From Paramacrobiotus metropolitanus (Eukaryota > Tardigrada > Eutardigrada > Parachela > Macrobiotidae): a stretch of DNA of 64,000 bases. The stretch lies in the NCBI RefSeq assembly GCF_019649055.1, contig NW_026570266.1, positions 806,001 through 870,000 on the forward strand, given 5' to 3'. The position numbers and the translations under genes are program-made. Positions 35,603 to 47,545 of this stretch are shown one piece after another. Numbering within the stretch: position 1 is the stretch's first letter; every line of letters starts with the position of its first letter. The notes beneath the pieces were generated by a model. The model was not told the origin of the DNA and did not search any database. It worked only from the letters and a program-made list of their open reading frames with translations.

Positions 35603-36200
35603 TTAGTCAGAGTACGAGCTCGGGCTTTCAGGCACAGACGTTTCCGCAACGGGCACTAACAAGGCGAGTGTTAGCATGAGTAAGCACTTTGGAGATAATC
35701 TAGTGGCAACATCCTTTTTGACGTCTTCGAGATTCTTGGGCTTTTCCTTTTTCCACCTATGCAATAATATTGTCACATCGTTTTATTTCTCATTGCATCA
35801 CATTATTTTGGAAACATAGCTTCTGAGCACGTGAAGAATTTGCCGCACTCACAGTTCATAACACAGAAGAAAAAACGGCCAGATACCACAGTATTTGTGT
35901 CGTACATCATCCTCCGTCAATGAACTCAGCCAGGTTAACGTGGCTCTGATTTTGCTATCTGGAAGCTCGGGACACATCTGCTCCAGGGCTGATTGGAACG
36001 ACGCTGCCAACGTGCATGTTGTTGATTCGTAAAGGTATACTTCCAATAAGGGATCACAACAAGGAACGGCTCGTGACAGCAGGCTAGGTGACGAGAGCTC
36101 TTGACGGTTCGGTTTCGTTTATCCTCAGGACACTTATACGAGACCACCGTTAAGCAAATTGAATGTTTGCTATTGAAACAGCAGTTCTTTAGGAGTTAGG
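35603..36200 (-). pseudogene. F-box-family copy F, 5'-truncated
   Basis: Only the 3' part of the C-terminal exon (about 36200-35853, beginning LLKNCCFNSKHSICLT) and the tail exon (35756-35603, WKKEKPKNLEDVKKDVATRL...CLLMLTLALLVPVAE) remain. Within the fragment the frame slips by one after YWKYTFT; the next frame continues ESTTCTLAASFQSALEQMC. The N-terminal, F-box and first half of the third exon are absent. A relic of the family 5' flank survives at about 36730-36880, so the missing part was deleted internally and a dispersed repeat now fills the gap. Confidence 0.8.
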
Positions 36201-36329
36201 TTACATGCACAGGCATAGGTAATTCTTCACGGAGAGGGAGCGCATTTCCACTGTTATTGATTTTGCAGCTTGACCTACACAGTTGTAGGGACCGAGCGCA
36301 GATGCACTGTGATAGGATTGCATTTGGTC

Positions 36330-36720
36330 AAAGAGAAGGAATAATATACAAGCCGGTCCGGATGATGAGCACGATAAAGAACAGTGAAAAATGTAAATTT
36401 ATGGGTTACGCCAAACGCCTCGCTACGCCACGCTACGCCACACTGTTTAAACACGTAACATGCGTTTCGCTGGCTGGTGGCCTGCTGCGCACCTGATAAT
36501 TTAATGGGAATACTTGTAATTGCCTGGCGGATGGTGGCTAGAAAACGGTCGGTGCAGTAAGGGACACTAACTGCGGAGCGCGTTTACGCATTGTGGTAAA
36601 CGTAGTGTAGTGGCCATCGTGCTCAGCGCTAATATCGCGCTAAATATGCATTAGCTGTAACTTTACGTGCTCATTACACGGACAGGCTTGTACACTGGAA
36701 TTCCATTCCGTGCAACGGCG
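36330..36720. repeat. Dispersed repeat, copy 1 of 3
   Basis: This block contains ATACAAGCCGGTCCGGATGAT, TTACGCCAAACGCC, GCTACGCCAC, TTTAAACACGTAAC, AATTGCCTGGCGGATGGTGGC, TAACTGCGGAGCGC and AGTGGCCATCGT in this order. The same order occurs at about 40240-40640 and 62805-63110. No coding capacity is seen. It replaces the 5' half of F-box-family copy F. Confidence 0.75.
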
Positions 36721-38319
36721 TGCATCTTTCTGGCTCTGACTGACCAAGAGCAATACACGACACCCCAGTAGCTAGGGATGGACTGAAAAAGAGTATGGAA
36801 CGATACTAATCGATATCATGCTTGCTGCTGCGCGATGTTATCGATTCACCGCGCAATTGGCCATTTGGACACCGAAATGCATTAGTCCAGCAATTGCACT
36901 TCCCGGACTGTAACTCGCAAATATACCGATGAGACTGCAGGAATCTTCAAATGTTAGTATTATTGCGGTTTCCGGCAAGTGTTTGAAAATAATAACTTTA
37001 TATGCAACATTCACCGAAGTAATAATAACTGCAAGCTCTGATATACTACGTACGAATTTTTCGGTAAATCTTATGCATCAAAAATGCCAAATCTCATCAT
37101 CATCATCTTATGCAAATCTTATGCCTTCTCTCGCGATAAATGCCAAAATTTCACAAAAAATTTTTGAAAAATTCAAAAATGTTGTGAAATTTCAGCATTT
37201 ATTGCAAGAAAAATTTAAAAAAAACACTTGAAATGCTCCAGAAGATAAAGTAACTGTTAGTAAATGCCGTTTTTTCTTTTTTTCGTTTATTATTTATCGC
37301 AACTTAAATGACATTTGCTACCACGATATAAAAGAGAAAATCCTTTATCCTTCTCCTCTATACCGTGCCGCTGCCACAAGCCGTTACTTTCGTTAAAAAC
37401 AAACGAAAACCTTTCGTTAATAAAAATTTAGATTCAGTTTTCTTCGGGGTTTCAATATTTTTAGGACAGTACACTACCGGTCAAAGTGGCACGCACTAAG
37501 ATTGTGTAAGCTGGCATTGTATACTTTCTCTTAATTATTACATAATTATCAAATAAAATATTCACATAAAATCGCACTGCACGTCAGCAGGGCAGTTGCA
37601 TTTTGAAAATAACTATAAGCCTGCTAGTTCAAATGGTAAGCGAGTCAACCAGTGGTAAGAAATAAAACTGTTTAAAAATATTGACCGAAGCGGGCGCACC
37701 AGTACTATGAGACATGTGTCCTGCATAACAATTATGCTTTGTGTTAAATAATGCATGCCCAAGCAGAATATTCCGAAAGTGTTGCCGGATTTTCTGAGGC
37801 AAGTAATATATCTTTGATTTATAGCGCGCCACCGAGGGAGTATGAAACAAACTACATCTACCATTTTGACGATATTGCCATATACTGCTACCGCAGTTGC
37901 CATGCTGGACACAGAACACAAAGGTCACGAAAACAGCGATCTCATGACACCACACTACGATAACTACGCCCCACTTCGAAACGGTGTCCTACCTGTTACC
38001 GGTCAGTGGCGCGCAAATGAGCCCTTTCAGCAGCGGCTATGTCTCAAAATCCAGCAACGATACTTTGGCTGCTTAATGAAAACTTTTTGCGATATAAAGA
38101 AATCATCGAAGGAAGAGTTTTTTCCTGTGACTTTATGTTGTTGTTTGTTGTTGGCTGTAGTTCATTATTTGCTATCACGGATTTGAGGGAAACAATTAAA
38201 GCATGAATACGGAGCATCCTTCAGACGACCATCGAAAATTTTGCAAACACGCTTACCGCAAGACGGCACCGTACAAGACACACCCATAGCATTGCCATGC
38301 ATCATTTCCAAGGTTGAAC
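36721..38319. other. Orphan F-box-family 5' flank, then intergenic
   Basis: About 36730-36880 (ACTAATCGATATC, CTGCTGCGCGATG, ATCGATTCACCGCGCAATTGG) matches the upstream module of copies A and B and marks the original start of copy F. The remainder is AT-rich, with no supported gene. Confidence 0.5.
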
Positions 38320-40229
38320 TTAATTTTCAAACTTGCTTCCAAACTTAAGCGAGACAATCTGATTGTAATCTATAGAGTTCAAGCCATAGTCTGAGTATGC
38401 GTCGGGATCGTCTTTCGCAGATGTTTCTGAATCGGAATCTTCTGAACCCGATTTGGTGTCTTCTTCCGCAGACGGTTCCGCAACGGGCACCAACAGAGCG
38501 AGCGTCAGCATGAGCAAACAATTTGGAGGCAACCTTGTAGCGACATCCTTCTTCACGTCATCGAAGTGCTTTGGCGTTTTCCTCTTCCACCTACCCAATA
38601 AAATTGTCATATCGTCGTATTTGCCATTACCACTGCACGTTTTTTGAGTTCTATTTTTGAGCATTCCACCGATTTGCCGCACTTACAGTTCATAACACAG
38701 CGGAAAAAATCGCCATACACCATAGTATTTGTCTCTCAGATTGTCCTCCGTTAGAGAATCCAGCCAGGTTAGCAGAGCTCTGATCTTGTTGTCTGGTAGT
38801 GTGGGACAAAATTATTCTAGAGCTGACTGGAAGGATTCTGCCAAATTGGGAGTTGCTGATTCCGCAAAGTTGTGCCTGAAATAAGGCAGTAAAATGCGGA
38901 ATGGGTCCTGGCAACAGGCCAGAGGGGGATAGCGCAAGCGAGGGACGGTGTAGATTCGATTGTCGTCATGACATTTATACGATACCGACGTTAAGCAGAT
39001 TGAACGCTTGCTACCAAAGCAGCAGTTCCTCAACAACAAGTGGCGTCAGATACTGGCATAATCAACCACCGTCGGATGGTTTGGAACGTAACAACGATGG
39101 ATGGTTTGGAACGTAACAAAATCGTCATCGGTACGCAGCATGGGCAGATAAGGGTCAGGGAATTCAAGAAACTCGTGGAACTTTAGCACGCCATTGTCGG
39201 CGATGATCAGCCAGTCGAGTTTTATGCGAAAAAAATGCAGGAAAATCGCCAGATGGTGCAGAGATTTTTCCCAGTTGCCAATGAGATAGATGATCTTGGT
39301 GTTGGCTGTTACTGTGCTGCACAGTATGTACATAATGGTGGCGCGGTGTTCGCAGAAGTAGGCCCACTGCTGCAGTGAAAAAAGCTTTAAAGCGTCAAGG
39401 ACATCTATAGCCTGACGTGGTAACATCAGGCACTGTTGGATTATTTCCGAGGATAATATGTGACGGAACCATTTACACGTCCTGTAATCAAAGAAAACTT
39501 GATTGTGAAAGAAGCGAATGGAAAATACGTGAATACAGCGGAAAAAATTAATGTGAGTGACTAACACACCTCGTTCTGGGAGGGTTTTCGATATGGTTTT
39601 CGACACGCAGATTTTACTGTTAATCTTCAACAGGCACGGCTATCGATAAATCGAATCTTGCATTCGTTTAGTAAGCCTTCCGAACCGGCTAGTTTCTCTA
39701 ATTTTTCTTTTGCACCCCCGTGAGGCTATGGCCAAAGTCACCAAGCCACTCTGATTCCGTATTACCTATTACTTTGTGCATGATAATGAGTCGCCATAGC
39801 TAAATTATCGCTGAAAATTATAGTAAATACAGCCAAGATGTCTGCAGTACAGCAGTTGTACTAATGACGCGAAATTGTCCTTATAGCGACCGCTGTCCAC
39901 ATCCTGCTGGCAAAATGTTTCTACTTTTTTTGTTGATTCCGATTCAATAACCATGGCAAGCCATGCCCGATCCGAACAAGTACAGTATTATCAAACTCAT
40001 TAATTATAACATTAATCATCCAAATATCGTACCTGCGAATCAACTGCTGATCAAAGACATCCAGATAGGAAAATACAACGCGGTGTAACTCCATATGCAG
40101 ATCACGAAAGCGTGATCTGCTAGGATAGTCCAGGTCTACAAACTCTATGTGTCATTAATGCAAGATCTTTTTAGACACTTAGAACTACTAAACTAGTATT
40201 GCAAATCACGGGCAACTACCAAGCAAAGG

Positions 40230-40640
40230 TTCCTTCATTACATATACAAGCCGCTCCGGATGATTTAGCACGAAAGAAAACAGCAAAAAATATAAATTCG
40301 TGGATTACGCGAAGCTGCATAGTGCATACTACGGCGCACGCTATTTTACGGATTACATGGATTTTCTAGCCTGTTGCATGCCAAATATTCAAGAACACTC
40401 GTATTAATGGATCATAATAACCATAATCGCCTGATGGATGGGGGTTACAACTGAAGTCGGTGCAATAGAGGCAATCTACTGTAACTGCGGAGGACAGTTT
40501 TCCGTTGCAGCAATTGTAGTGCAGCCGCCATCGTTCAAAGGGATACCAGTGCTCTCACATGCACTAGTTGCACTTTTACTTGTTGAATTTCCGGACCGGC
40601 TTGTAAATTGCGACAATAAACAAGTATGTGACATAACGAT
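40230..40640. repeat. Dispersed repeat, copy 2 of 3
   Basis: It shares ATACAAGCCGCTCCGGATGAT, a CTACGGCGCACGC-like run, CGCCTGATGG, AACTGCGGAGGACAG and GCCATCGTT with copies at 36330 and 62780, in the same order and orientation, but is more diverged. It lies in intron 1 of F-box-family copy G. Confidence 0.6.
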
Positions 40641-40730
40641 CGATACAGAGTACTGATCAGATTTACCCAGGAGACTGCTCCGTTAAATCGCGCGTGCCGA
40701 TGAAAGCATAAGGCAAAAAGTTAAGGCTAA

Positions 40731-43700
40731 GGCTATTTTGCCGCATTTTTTCCCAGTGCGGCAAAATAGCCTTTTGCTATTTTGCCGCACACTGCGTTAA
40801 AATAGTCTTTAGCTATTTTGCCGCAGTATGGTAGGCAAAATAGCCATTTGCTATTTTACCGCACACTGCGTTTAAACAGCCTTTTGCTATTTTGCCGCAC
40901 TGTGGTCGTATCTAACTTGCCACAGTAAAGAGTACGGCACGGCCATCTAGACACATTTTGTGTTGGATTTGAGCTAACGCCTGAACCCTCCAGCGGGCGG
41001 TATCCGAAGGAGTGCGAGTATCACGAAAAAATTCAATTAAAAAAGTGAATTTTTTGTGAGCTTGTTATGACCATATGTCTGTGGCAGTGACTGTATCGCT
41101 TGCCAACGCCAATGGACATTGACAGTCGACAGCCTAAAAACGTTTATTTTTGTGATAACTTGCGAAGTCTAATTACGTAAAGCGATACTTCGTTAAATAG
41201 CATAAAAAAATATTTAAAATGAAAGTGTAGAAGTGTTCAAGAAAATGACCGCGGTTTGCAAAAAATAAAAACTTCCGATTCCCGTTTCCATGTGTTGTGA
41301 CCACGACCACAGATAGAATACTGAAAATAGACGATGCCAGCGATGTTTCTTCCCAAGGCTTTCATTATGCTCTCATATGAGACTGCACGAGGCAATATTT
41401 TTTGGTTTAAGATTACATTACTGGCCATTTCTACTGCCCGCATTGTCCGCGCTTACATTTTTCTTGGGTGTGTCCGCAGGTGCCACTGTGAAAAAAAGGT
41501 GCCGATGCTCCAACTGCAGTGGTCATTAGTGCCAAATCAAGTATTAGAGGTCGCTAACACTTTTTGGAACGCTTTAGCGGCCGAAAGTAACTAATAAGGC
41601 TGCCGTTAAGGTCAACATAATTAATGTGCACACTTCTGTGTGCAGTTACGTACTGTACACATAATCTGCAACCGCCCGTGGCTGATCAAAACTCAAAACA
41701 CACATTCTTCAAAGCTGCGCAGCGCTCTTCCCTAGCGTGCCCAAGCGATGCATTGATATGTAAAAACGCGGCAAAGTGCTATTTCACAGTGTTATTGCAA
41801 GGGCGGTAAAATTGCAATCAGGACGGTTTCCCTAAACGTTCTGTTTTTTTTCGGAAGCAAACGAATTTTGAAACCATTTTGTTTTCCGCCGCAGCGCCCA
41901 GGTTGTTCATTTGCAGTGGGACAGTAGGCAAACAGAGGTTCACGACCGTGAGAAAGAAAGGATTTATTGTGGATTGCAATAATGCACCAGAAACCAAAAC
42001 ACAAAGCCTGTGGAAAGCTCGGTGTGAGCGCGATGATGAAAGACCTGTTAATGATATTGTTAGCGCATGCTGCTGATCGGCACATCGAGCCAAACAGAGA
42101 AAAAGGTCTAATGCGGCATTGGGCAGATCCCACACGAGCGGGACAAACGCTGGCTGAAATGTAAAGCTTTAGGAGTGGCTAGGCGGAGTCAGAAACAGTG
42201 ATAAAGCGCTTGTAACTGACCAAAACGTCTGGACAACCAAGACGCCCGGCGAAAGTTTTGGTCCTTAGACCGACTAAACCGTCCGGCGGCCAAAAAAAGC
42301 GTCCGCCGGAAATTTCGCCCACCCAAATTTTTTGCGTTCTCGATGCGACTCTGACAGCTATTTCAGCCCGAGCACTTTGGTCGGAACAGTGTTCAGCCCG
42401 GACACTTTGGTCTGAGTACTATGTCTGCCCTGACACTTTGGTCCGAGAATATGTCAGCCCGGACACATTGGTCGGAGTATTTTTACAGCCTGGACACTTT
42501 AGTCTGAGAATTGTTACTGCCCGAACACTTTAGTCGGAGTAATATGTCAGCCCGGGCACTTTGGTCGGAGCATTATTCCGGCCTGAGCACTTTGGTCGGA
42601 GTAATATTCCAGCCCGGACACTTTTGTCTGAGCACTATTCCAGCCCAGACAATTTGATCGGAATACTATGATATCTGAGGCAGCCTAATAGTTTGCCTGC
42701 GCAGCCACGTTTATATCGATGCGCTGCGCTTTGTATACCGCTGCGTCATCGAAGGTTATAAAACCAAATCTTGGATTTTTAAATTTTTAAGCCTTGCGTG
42801 CGGCGCGTCGTTTTATGGGAAAAACTGCGCTATCCATTAACACATTCCTGTGAGGTGTACCAGGTTTTTGTCGGGCTTCTTTTGTGGAAGAGATCATTTT
42901 CGAAGGCCGCCGTTGAATGCCCGCAGTCAACCGCATTTGCCTCGCCATAATTAAACCAATTATCGCAATAGAATGCAGTACTGAATAAAAAAATGGTAAA
43001 TCAGCTGAGGACGAAATTATATTGCAACGTCTCTGAAGAAATCGTACGGCAACTGAAGGTGCCTCTTCGCCAGATTTCTAAACCTAAAAAGTACCAGATA
43101 GTACCATGATCAAGCTGTCTGGGCGCATTGACAAAAGTGTCCGAGCTGAACTATTGCCCCGACCAAAGTGTCCGGGCTGTAATGGTACTCCGACCAGTGT
43201 CCGGGCTGAAATAGTGCTCGGACTAAAGGGCCTTGGTTGGAATAGTGCTCTGAACAAAATGTCAGAGCTGGAACAATGCTTCGACCCTAGTGTCCGGGCT
43301 AAAATAGTGCTCCGACAAAGGGTCCAGGTCTAAATCGTGTTCCGATTAAAGTGTTCGGGCTGGATTAATGCTTCGACCAAAGTGTCTGGGCCCACATAGT
43401 TCTCCGACCAAAGTGTCCGGGTTACAAAAGCTGTCAGGAGCTTCTGGTCGCATCGAGAACGCAAAAAAATTTGGGTGGGCAAAATTCACGGCGGGCGTCT
43501 TTTTGGCCCCAGGACGGTTTGGTCGGTTTAACTACCAAAACGTCCGCCGGACGTCTTGCTCGTACGGACGTTTTAGTCGGTTATAGGCATGCGAGTGCAT
43601 GCGTACGGGAGTGAGTGCCATTGTATACCTCATTGCACCGTGCACCAGTAGCGGGACTGTCGCTGGCTGCCGTCTCGTATGCACTGCCATAGCAACAGGC

Positions 43701-45067
43701 CCAACATGCCTCTGGGCGGAAGTTCGAGCTCGTGCGAAAGACATCGGCCTCATGCCATCGGTTCTCGGGCTACCCTACGGCACCGGTTCAGTTCACCGAG
43801 GGTGGGGTAAGAAACTGGCGCGAAACTTTCTTCCGTCCAAATTACTTCGGGTAAGGTATAAATCTCCGTAGCCTGGTGAGAAAACGGGCTTGAAACTCAC
43901 TTCCGACCGGGGATCTTCCGGTCAAATTTGACCGGAACCTTCGTATCCAGGTAATCCAAGTTTGTGCTTGCGTCCAGCCGAGGTTCATCGGCTAAGGTGA
44001 GTAGAGAGGCACTGTCGCATCCGCGAATGCCGTGAGGCATCCTTTTTGGGTAAGCAATTGGACCTATAGAGTTACTTGATCAGTAGATCTTCCGGTAAAA
44101 TCCAGTAATCCGTGGTTTTGTAATCCAGCCCGAACTGTTATTTCGCGTCCAGTCGTCTATTGGGCAACCAGGACCGGGCAACTAGGACCGGATTTCTCGG
44201 CCGTGAGCTGCTTGCCTCTCATGGGTCTGGAAGTGAAGAATGGGACGGTCAACCAGACACCATACTTCCACTGCAAGAGGACGCGTACCGGCAAACCCAC
44301 ATGGGACCAACCGGATAGTTGTGCGGTACACTGATGCGGCACTGAGTCTGAGCTTCCCTCGCGGGAGTTCGGATTCCCGCCCATAGGCATATCAGGCGTA
44401 CGAGCCTGCGCGTGGTGCTCCGCCCATACTTGGGGTACTTGCACTCACTCACATGCCGTATTCGCCTTTCTCTTATACGCACGGGTGCTGCTGCACTGCA
44501 CTCTTCGCTGAAGCGGATATCCCGCGTGCGCACATTGGGCTGTACTTGCTCTCTCGTCCCTCTCTCGCAATACCACTCAGCGTTCATACGCTCGCGTTGG
44601 ATCGAGTCCAGTATGCGCATCACACACAGCTGATACATCTGGCCGCGATATGCCGCCAGCATTCTTTCACGCCTAGACAGACGCTCAAGAACTGACTTGC
44701 GTGCGTGTTCTATATTTAGCCCAGACTGGCATTTTTGTTCTTCCCGCATATCACGCGGTATTTGTTCCTTTTATTTGTCAATAAAGCACTATCGTGAGTC
44801 TTCGGCACTTGTCCGTTACACACAAAAAAAATTTCTTCCTTTAGTTATTCCTTCCTCTAGCCCAACCACATCGTCAATTTTCCTCTCTATTAACAGGAAT
44901 CTGCGGCAAAATAGTAAAAGGTTATTTCGCCGGTCATACTGCGGCAAAATAGCTAAAGGCTATTGTGACGCAGTGTGCGGCAAAATAGTGAATGGCTATT
45001 TTGCCGGCCATAGTGCGGCAAAATAGCTAAAGGCTATTTTACCGCAAACACTGCGGCAAAATAGCCA
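40731..45067. mobile_element. Outer foldback-type element with tandem-repeat inverted ends
   Basis: Both ends are arrays of a 36-38-bp unit: GGCTATTTTGCCGCA...TGCGGCAAAATAGC, left about 40731-40905, right about 44899-45067 in inverse orientation. Long inverted ends built of short tandem repeats are typical of Foldback elements. The 9-mer AAAAGTTAA occurs just outside both arms (40716-40724 and 45073-45081), the target-duplication length of FB and Mutator-like elements, although six bases at each end outside the clear inverted repeat do not match. The interior contains open frames (41334-41594 plus; 44249-44749 minus) without a recognisable transposase. A second foldback is nested inside. Confidence 0.65.
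42213..43583. mobile_element. Inner foldback-type element (1.37 kb) with ~30-bp minisatellite arms
   Basis: The left end TAACTGACCAAAACGTCT and the inverted right end TAACCGACTAAAACGTCC align, and the match continues through CAAGACGCCCGGCG and ACCGACTAAACCGTCC. Each ~490-bp arm then holds about ten copies of a 30-31-bp unit around GCCCGGACACTTTGGTCGGA, inverted in the other arm. A central segment of about 430 bp (42680-43110) is unique and has no gene. A long hairpin would form when single-stranded. Confidence 0.75.
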
Positions 45068-46132
45068 CTTCGAAAAGTTAAATGCGAATAAATATCTGGA
45101 ACTAACCTAGCAAATATAGTTGTTCTTTTCATATTTACTGATTATTTGAAACCAGTTCTATTAATTGCATTATTTGCATAGATATTTCGAATTTGAAAGT
45201 GAATTTCATGAGACGGTTTTCGTAAATTCGAGTTTCGGATCGTTAGATCAATTAATTTTACGACAAAAGAACAAAAATATGCGCTGCTGCAAGCAATCTG
45301 AAAGGCACATTTACCTTCCATTCCCACAGCCACGCTTATAAGCTTGTCCAAAATTCTTCCCACAGTCTTCATGGTTGTCCTGGGCAGCGATATAACGAGC
45401 CGCTTAATGGCATGTACCACGTACTTGACGGTAACCCTATCATCGGGCAATTTGCGACGACCTTTTGCGACTATAACAGCAACACACTCATCTTCAACCC
45501 CGAGAAACATTATCTGTTTCATCGCACCGCATCTCCACAGGAACAGACTGCGAAAGTGTGGCATGTCCTTTATCCGCTCGAGCACATCAGCGATATCGGG
45601 AATATCACTAGTGAACTCGCGAAAGGGGATCAGCACGCGACGAAAGCAATCCTTGGTAACGGGCGGTCCAAGTGGTCCCGCCCGGCGAATACGCTTCAAT
45701 GCGGAATTACTGCCGTCTAACACACGGTAACGTTTGATCGTGTCATCCGACAGCAAAACTTCGACATCCAAGAACGTAAATTCCGGATAGCTGTGGACAT
45801 GCGCGGAACATGCGGGCTGCCAAGATTCCGGATAATCCTCATCAAACACTGACCAAAACATCGATTCCATTATCGATTTCAGTGGTTTTGATGTGATAAC
45901 ATTTTCCCGATAAGCCCACTCTACGCAACTTTTTCATAGGTACAAGACGCAGTTGCTGCTGCATGCAACCGATGCGCACCCAACAGTGGTCTTTTTCCAC
46001 TCCACAGACATACCCACGGTTTACAGTTCTACTGCCGCCCACAGTGTCGTCCTCAACGTCCACAACGAATCGGCTGTAAACATTCGTCAACAGGAGAGTT
46101 GTATATATTCGCGCAAACAAGAAGTTCTCCAT

Positions 46133-47545
46133 GATAGGCAAAGGATTTACCCAAATTCTGCTGGTGTGCACCTGTCGCTTGGGCAGTGAATCGAGGTTTA
46201 CCACATAGAGTGGAGAAACTCAGAAAAATACCCAGGCTGTTAGTTAGATGGGTGCATAGTGACGTACATTGACGATGCGCAACTGCACTGATGATTGTAC
46301 AGTAAATAAACTGGCGAAAGATCCGTAAAAATGTATTTTTTAGATAAGTTCTGGATTCATTGTATTTATCAGAGAACAGCCACTGTCATCAATCAATAAA
46401 ACCTATCCGAGGCGCATTACTTAGAAAGTTAAAAATCCTGACATTTATTTTAAATGTTAAAACTCACAAAAAAATTAGGAGTCGTGACATTTGTTCTACA
46501 TGTTTGAACTCACAAAAAAAACACTAGTTTTTATATATCTTGTGCTGGTTTCTTCGCTAGCCTTGTGCTCTATATTTTTATGTATCCTATCCTTATGTAT
46601 CCAATCGCCAATTCCTATGCGGGCAGTTCCTATGCTTGTTTAGTTCTGTGTTTTGCATAAAACAAATGCATCGCGGCACATCTGTTACTTAATATTTCCG
46701 CCAATTAAGTTATGATTACATTTTGCACCAAGTTGTCACCTTATCGGATAAGCAGCGAAATTCAAAGAACAGAATTTTCAGACATTTTCACGTGAAGCTA
46801 AGAAAATCAGATCTGGAAAACAATCTCGAACCACAGCTGTATTACCTTTTCAAATTTTAAAATGAATTTAAAAGTTTCAGAATTTATTTTAAAACGAAAA
46901 AACCGTGGATCGATGTAAAATCGCTCTTCATACTTACGCGCATTCATGTTCAGAATTTAAGGAAGGTCGTTCCATAATAAGAGTTTTGCTTTGCCTGCAT
47001 GCATTTTTAGCTTCTTCGAATTTGCTTACCGCCATGACTGCCGGACCGGAAATTGCGCGCACAAACGGTTTTCGTGCCAATGTTTATAAATCATCTGACT
47101 ACAGCATATCACAAACAGATAAAAAAACTGTTTGGGAGTGAGCGAAAGTGAACGCTTTCGTGCGCACGAAAGCCTGCTTGCATGCTTGTATACAGTACTA
47201 ACTTTGTGCTATGTACCGGGTCAATTCTTAAAAGGACGATACGGGCATCATACAGTTGTCAACGTCAACTACTGTAGCGCATGTCGAATTACACCGAAAC
47301 CACGCGAAAGGTCGCGAAATTGTTTGCCGAGGTTGAAAAGGCAGTCACCGGTATTTTTTAATGACTTTTATTTGTTTTTCTACGAAATCGGCCGTTAAAA
47401 TTTTCTACATGTACATAGCACAGTTAATTAGCATGAACATTTCAGTCAGAAAATTTTACAAGATGTATCAGAGAAGATTTAGCGTAGAGTGCGTCAGAGA
47501 CTCAGAACTAAACAATCCTTACGTGGCGTCAGTAACGTTCGGCAG
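46133..47545. other. Intergenic, no gene recognised
   Basis: AT-rich. Two near-identical short stretches lie at about 46425-46465 and 46484-46520 (TGACATTT.TT..ACATGTT..AACTCACAAAAAAA). No supported coding sequence is seen. Confidence 0.5.

Larger units (their letters stand above)
38320..46132 (-). pseudogene. F-box-family copy G, several stops and a frameshift, split by a 4.3-kb insertion
   Basis: Exons are 46132-45315, 40135-40033, 39481-38687 and 38590-38320. Exon 1 has one extra base at about 45855 (after DVLVSV; the next frame continues DEDYPESWQPA). Exon 3 has an in-frame TGA after DYASI (about 39058) and TAA after SALE (about 38813), and contains a short direct duplication (GGATGGTTTGGAACGTAACA at 39072 and 39097). 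The F-box exon itself is open (FSYLDVFDQQLIRR). The tail exon is longer than in the others and acidic (EEDTKSGSEDSDSETSAKDD). Intron 1 has grown to 5.2 kb through the nested foldback elements. Three independent lesions make this a clear pseudogene. Confidence 0.85.

Noticed and set aside
42340-42680. Regularly spaced ~30-bp repeats that superficially resemble a CRISPR array
   Set aside because: The units are contiguous diverged minisatellite copies without distinct spacers and reappear inverted at 43110-43440, as in foldback elements; the host is eukaryotic.
44350-44400. tRNA-like B-box (GAGTTCGGATTCCCGCC)
   Set aside because: The T-arm loop length is wrong and no A-box, anticodon arm or acceptor stem can be drawn; at best a SINE trace.
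44249-44749. 166-codon minus-strand open frame inside the outer foldback
   Set aside because: No domain, Arg-rich composition as often seen in chance frames of GC-richer DNA, and no splice partners; mentioned only within the element.
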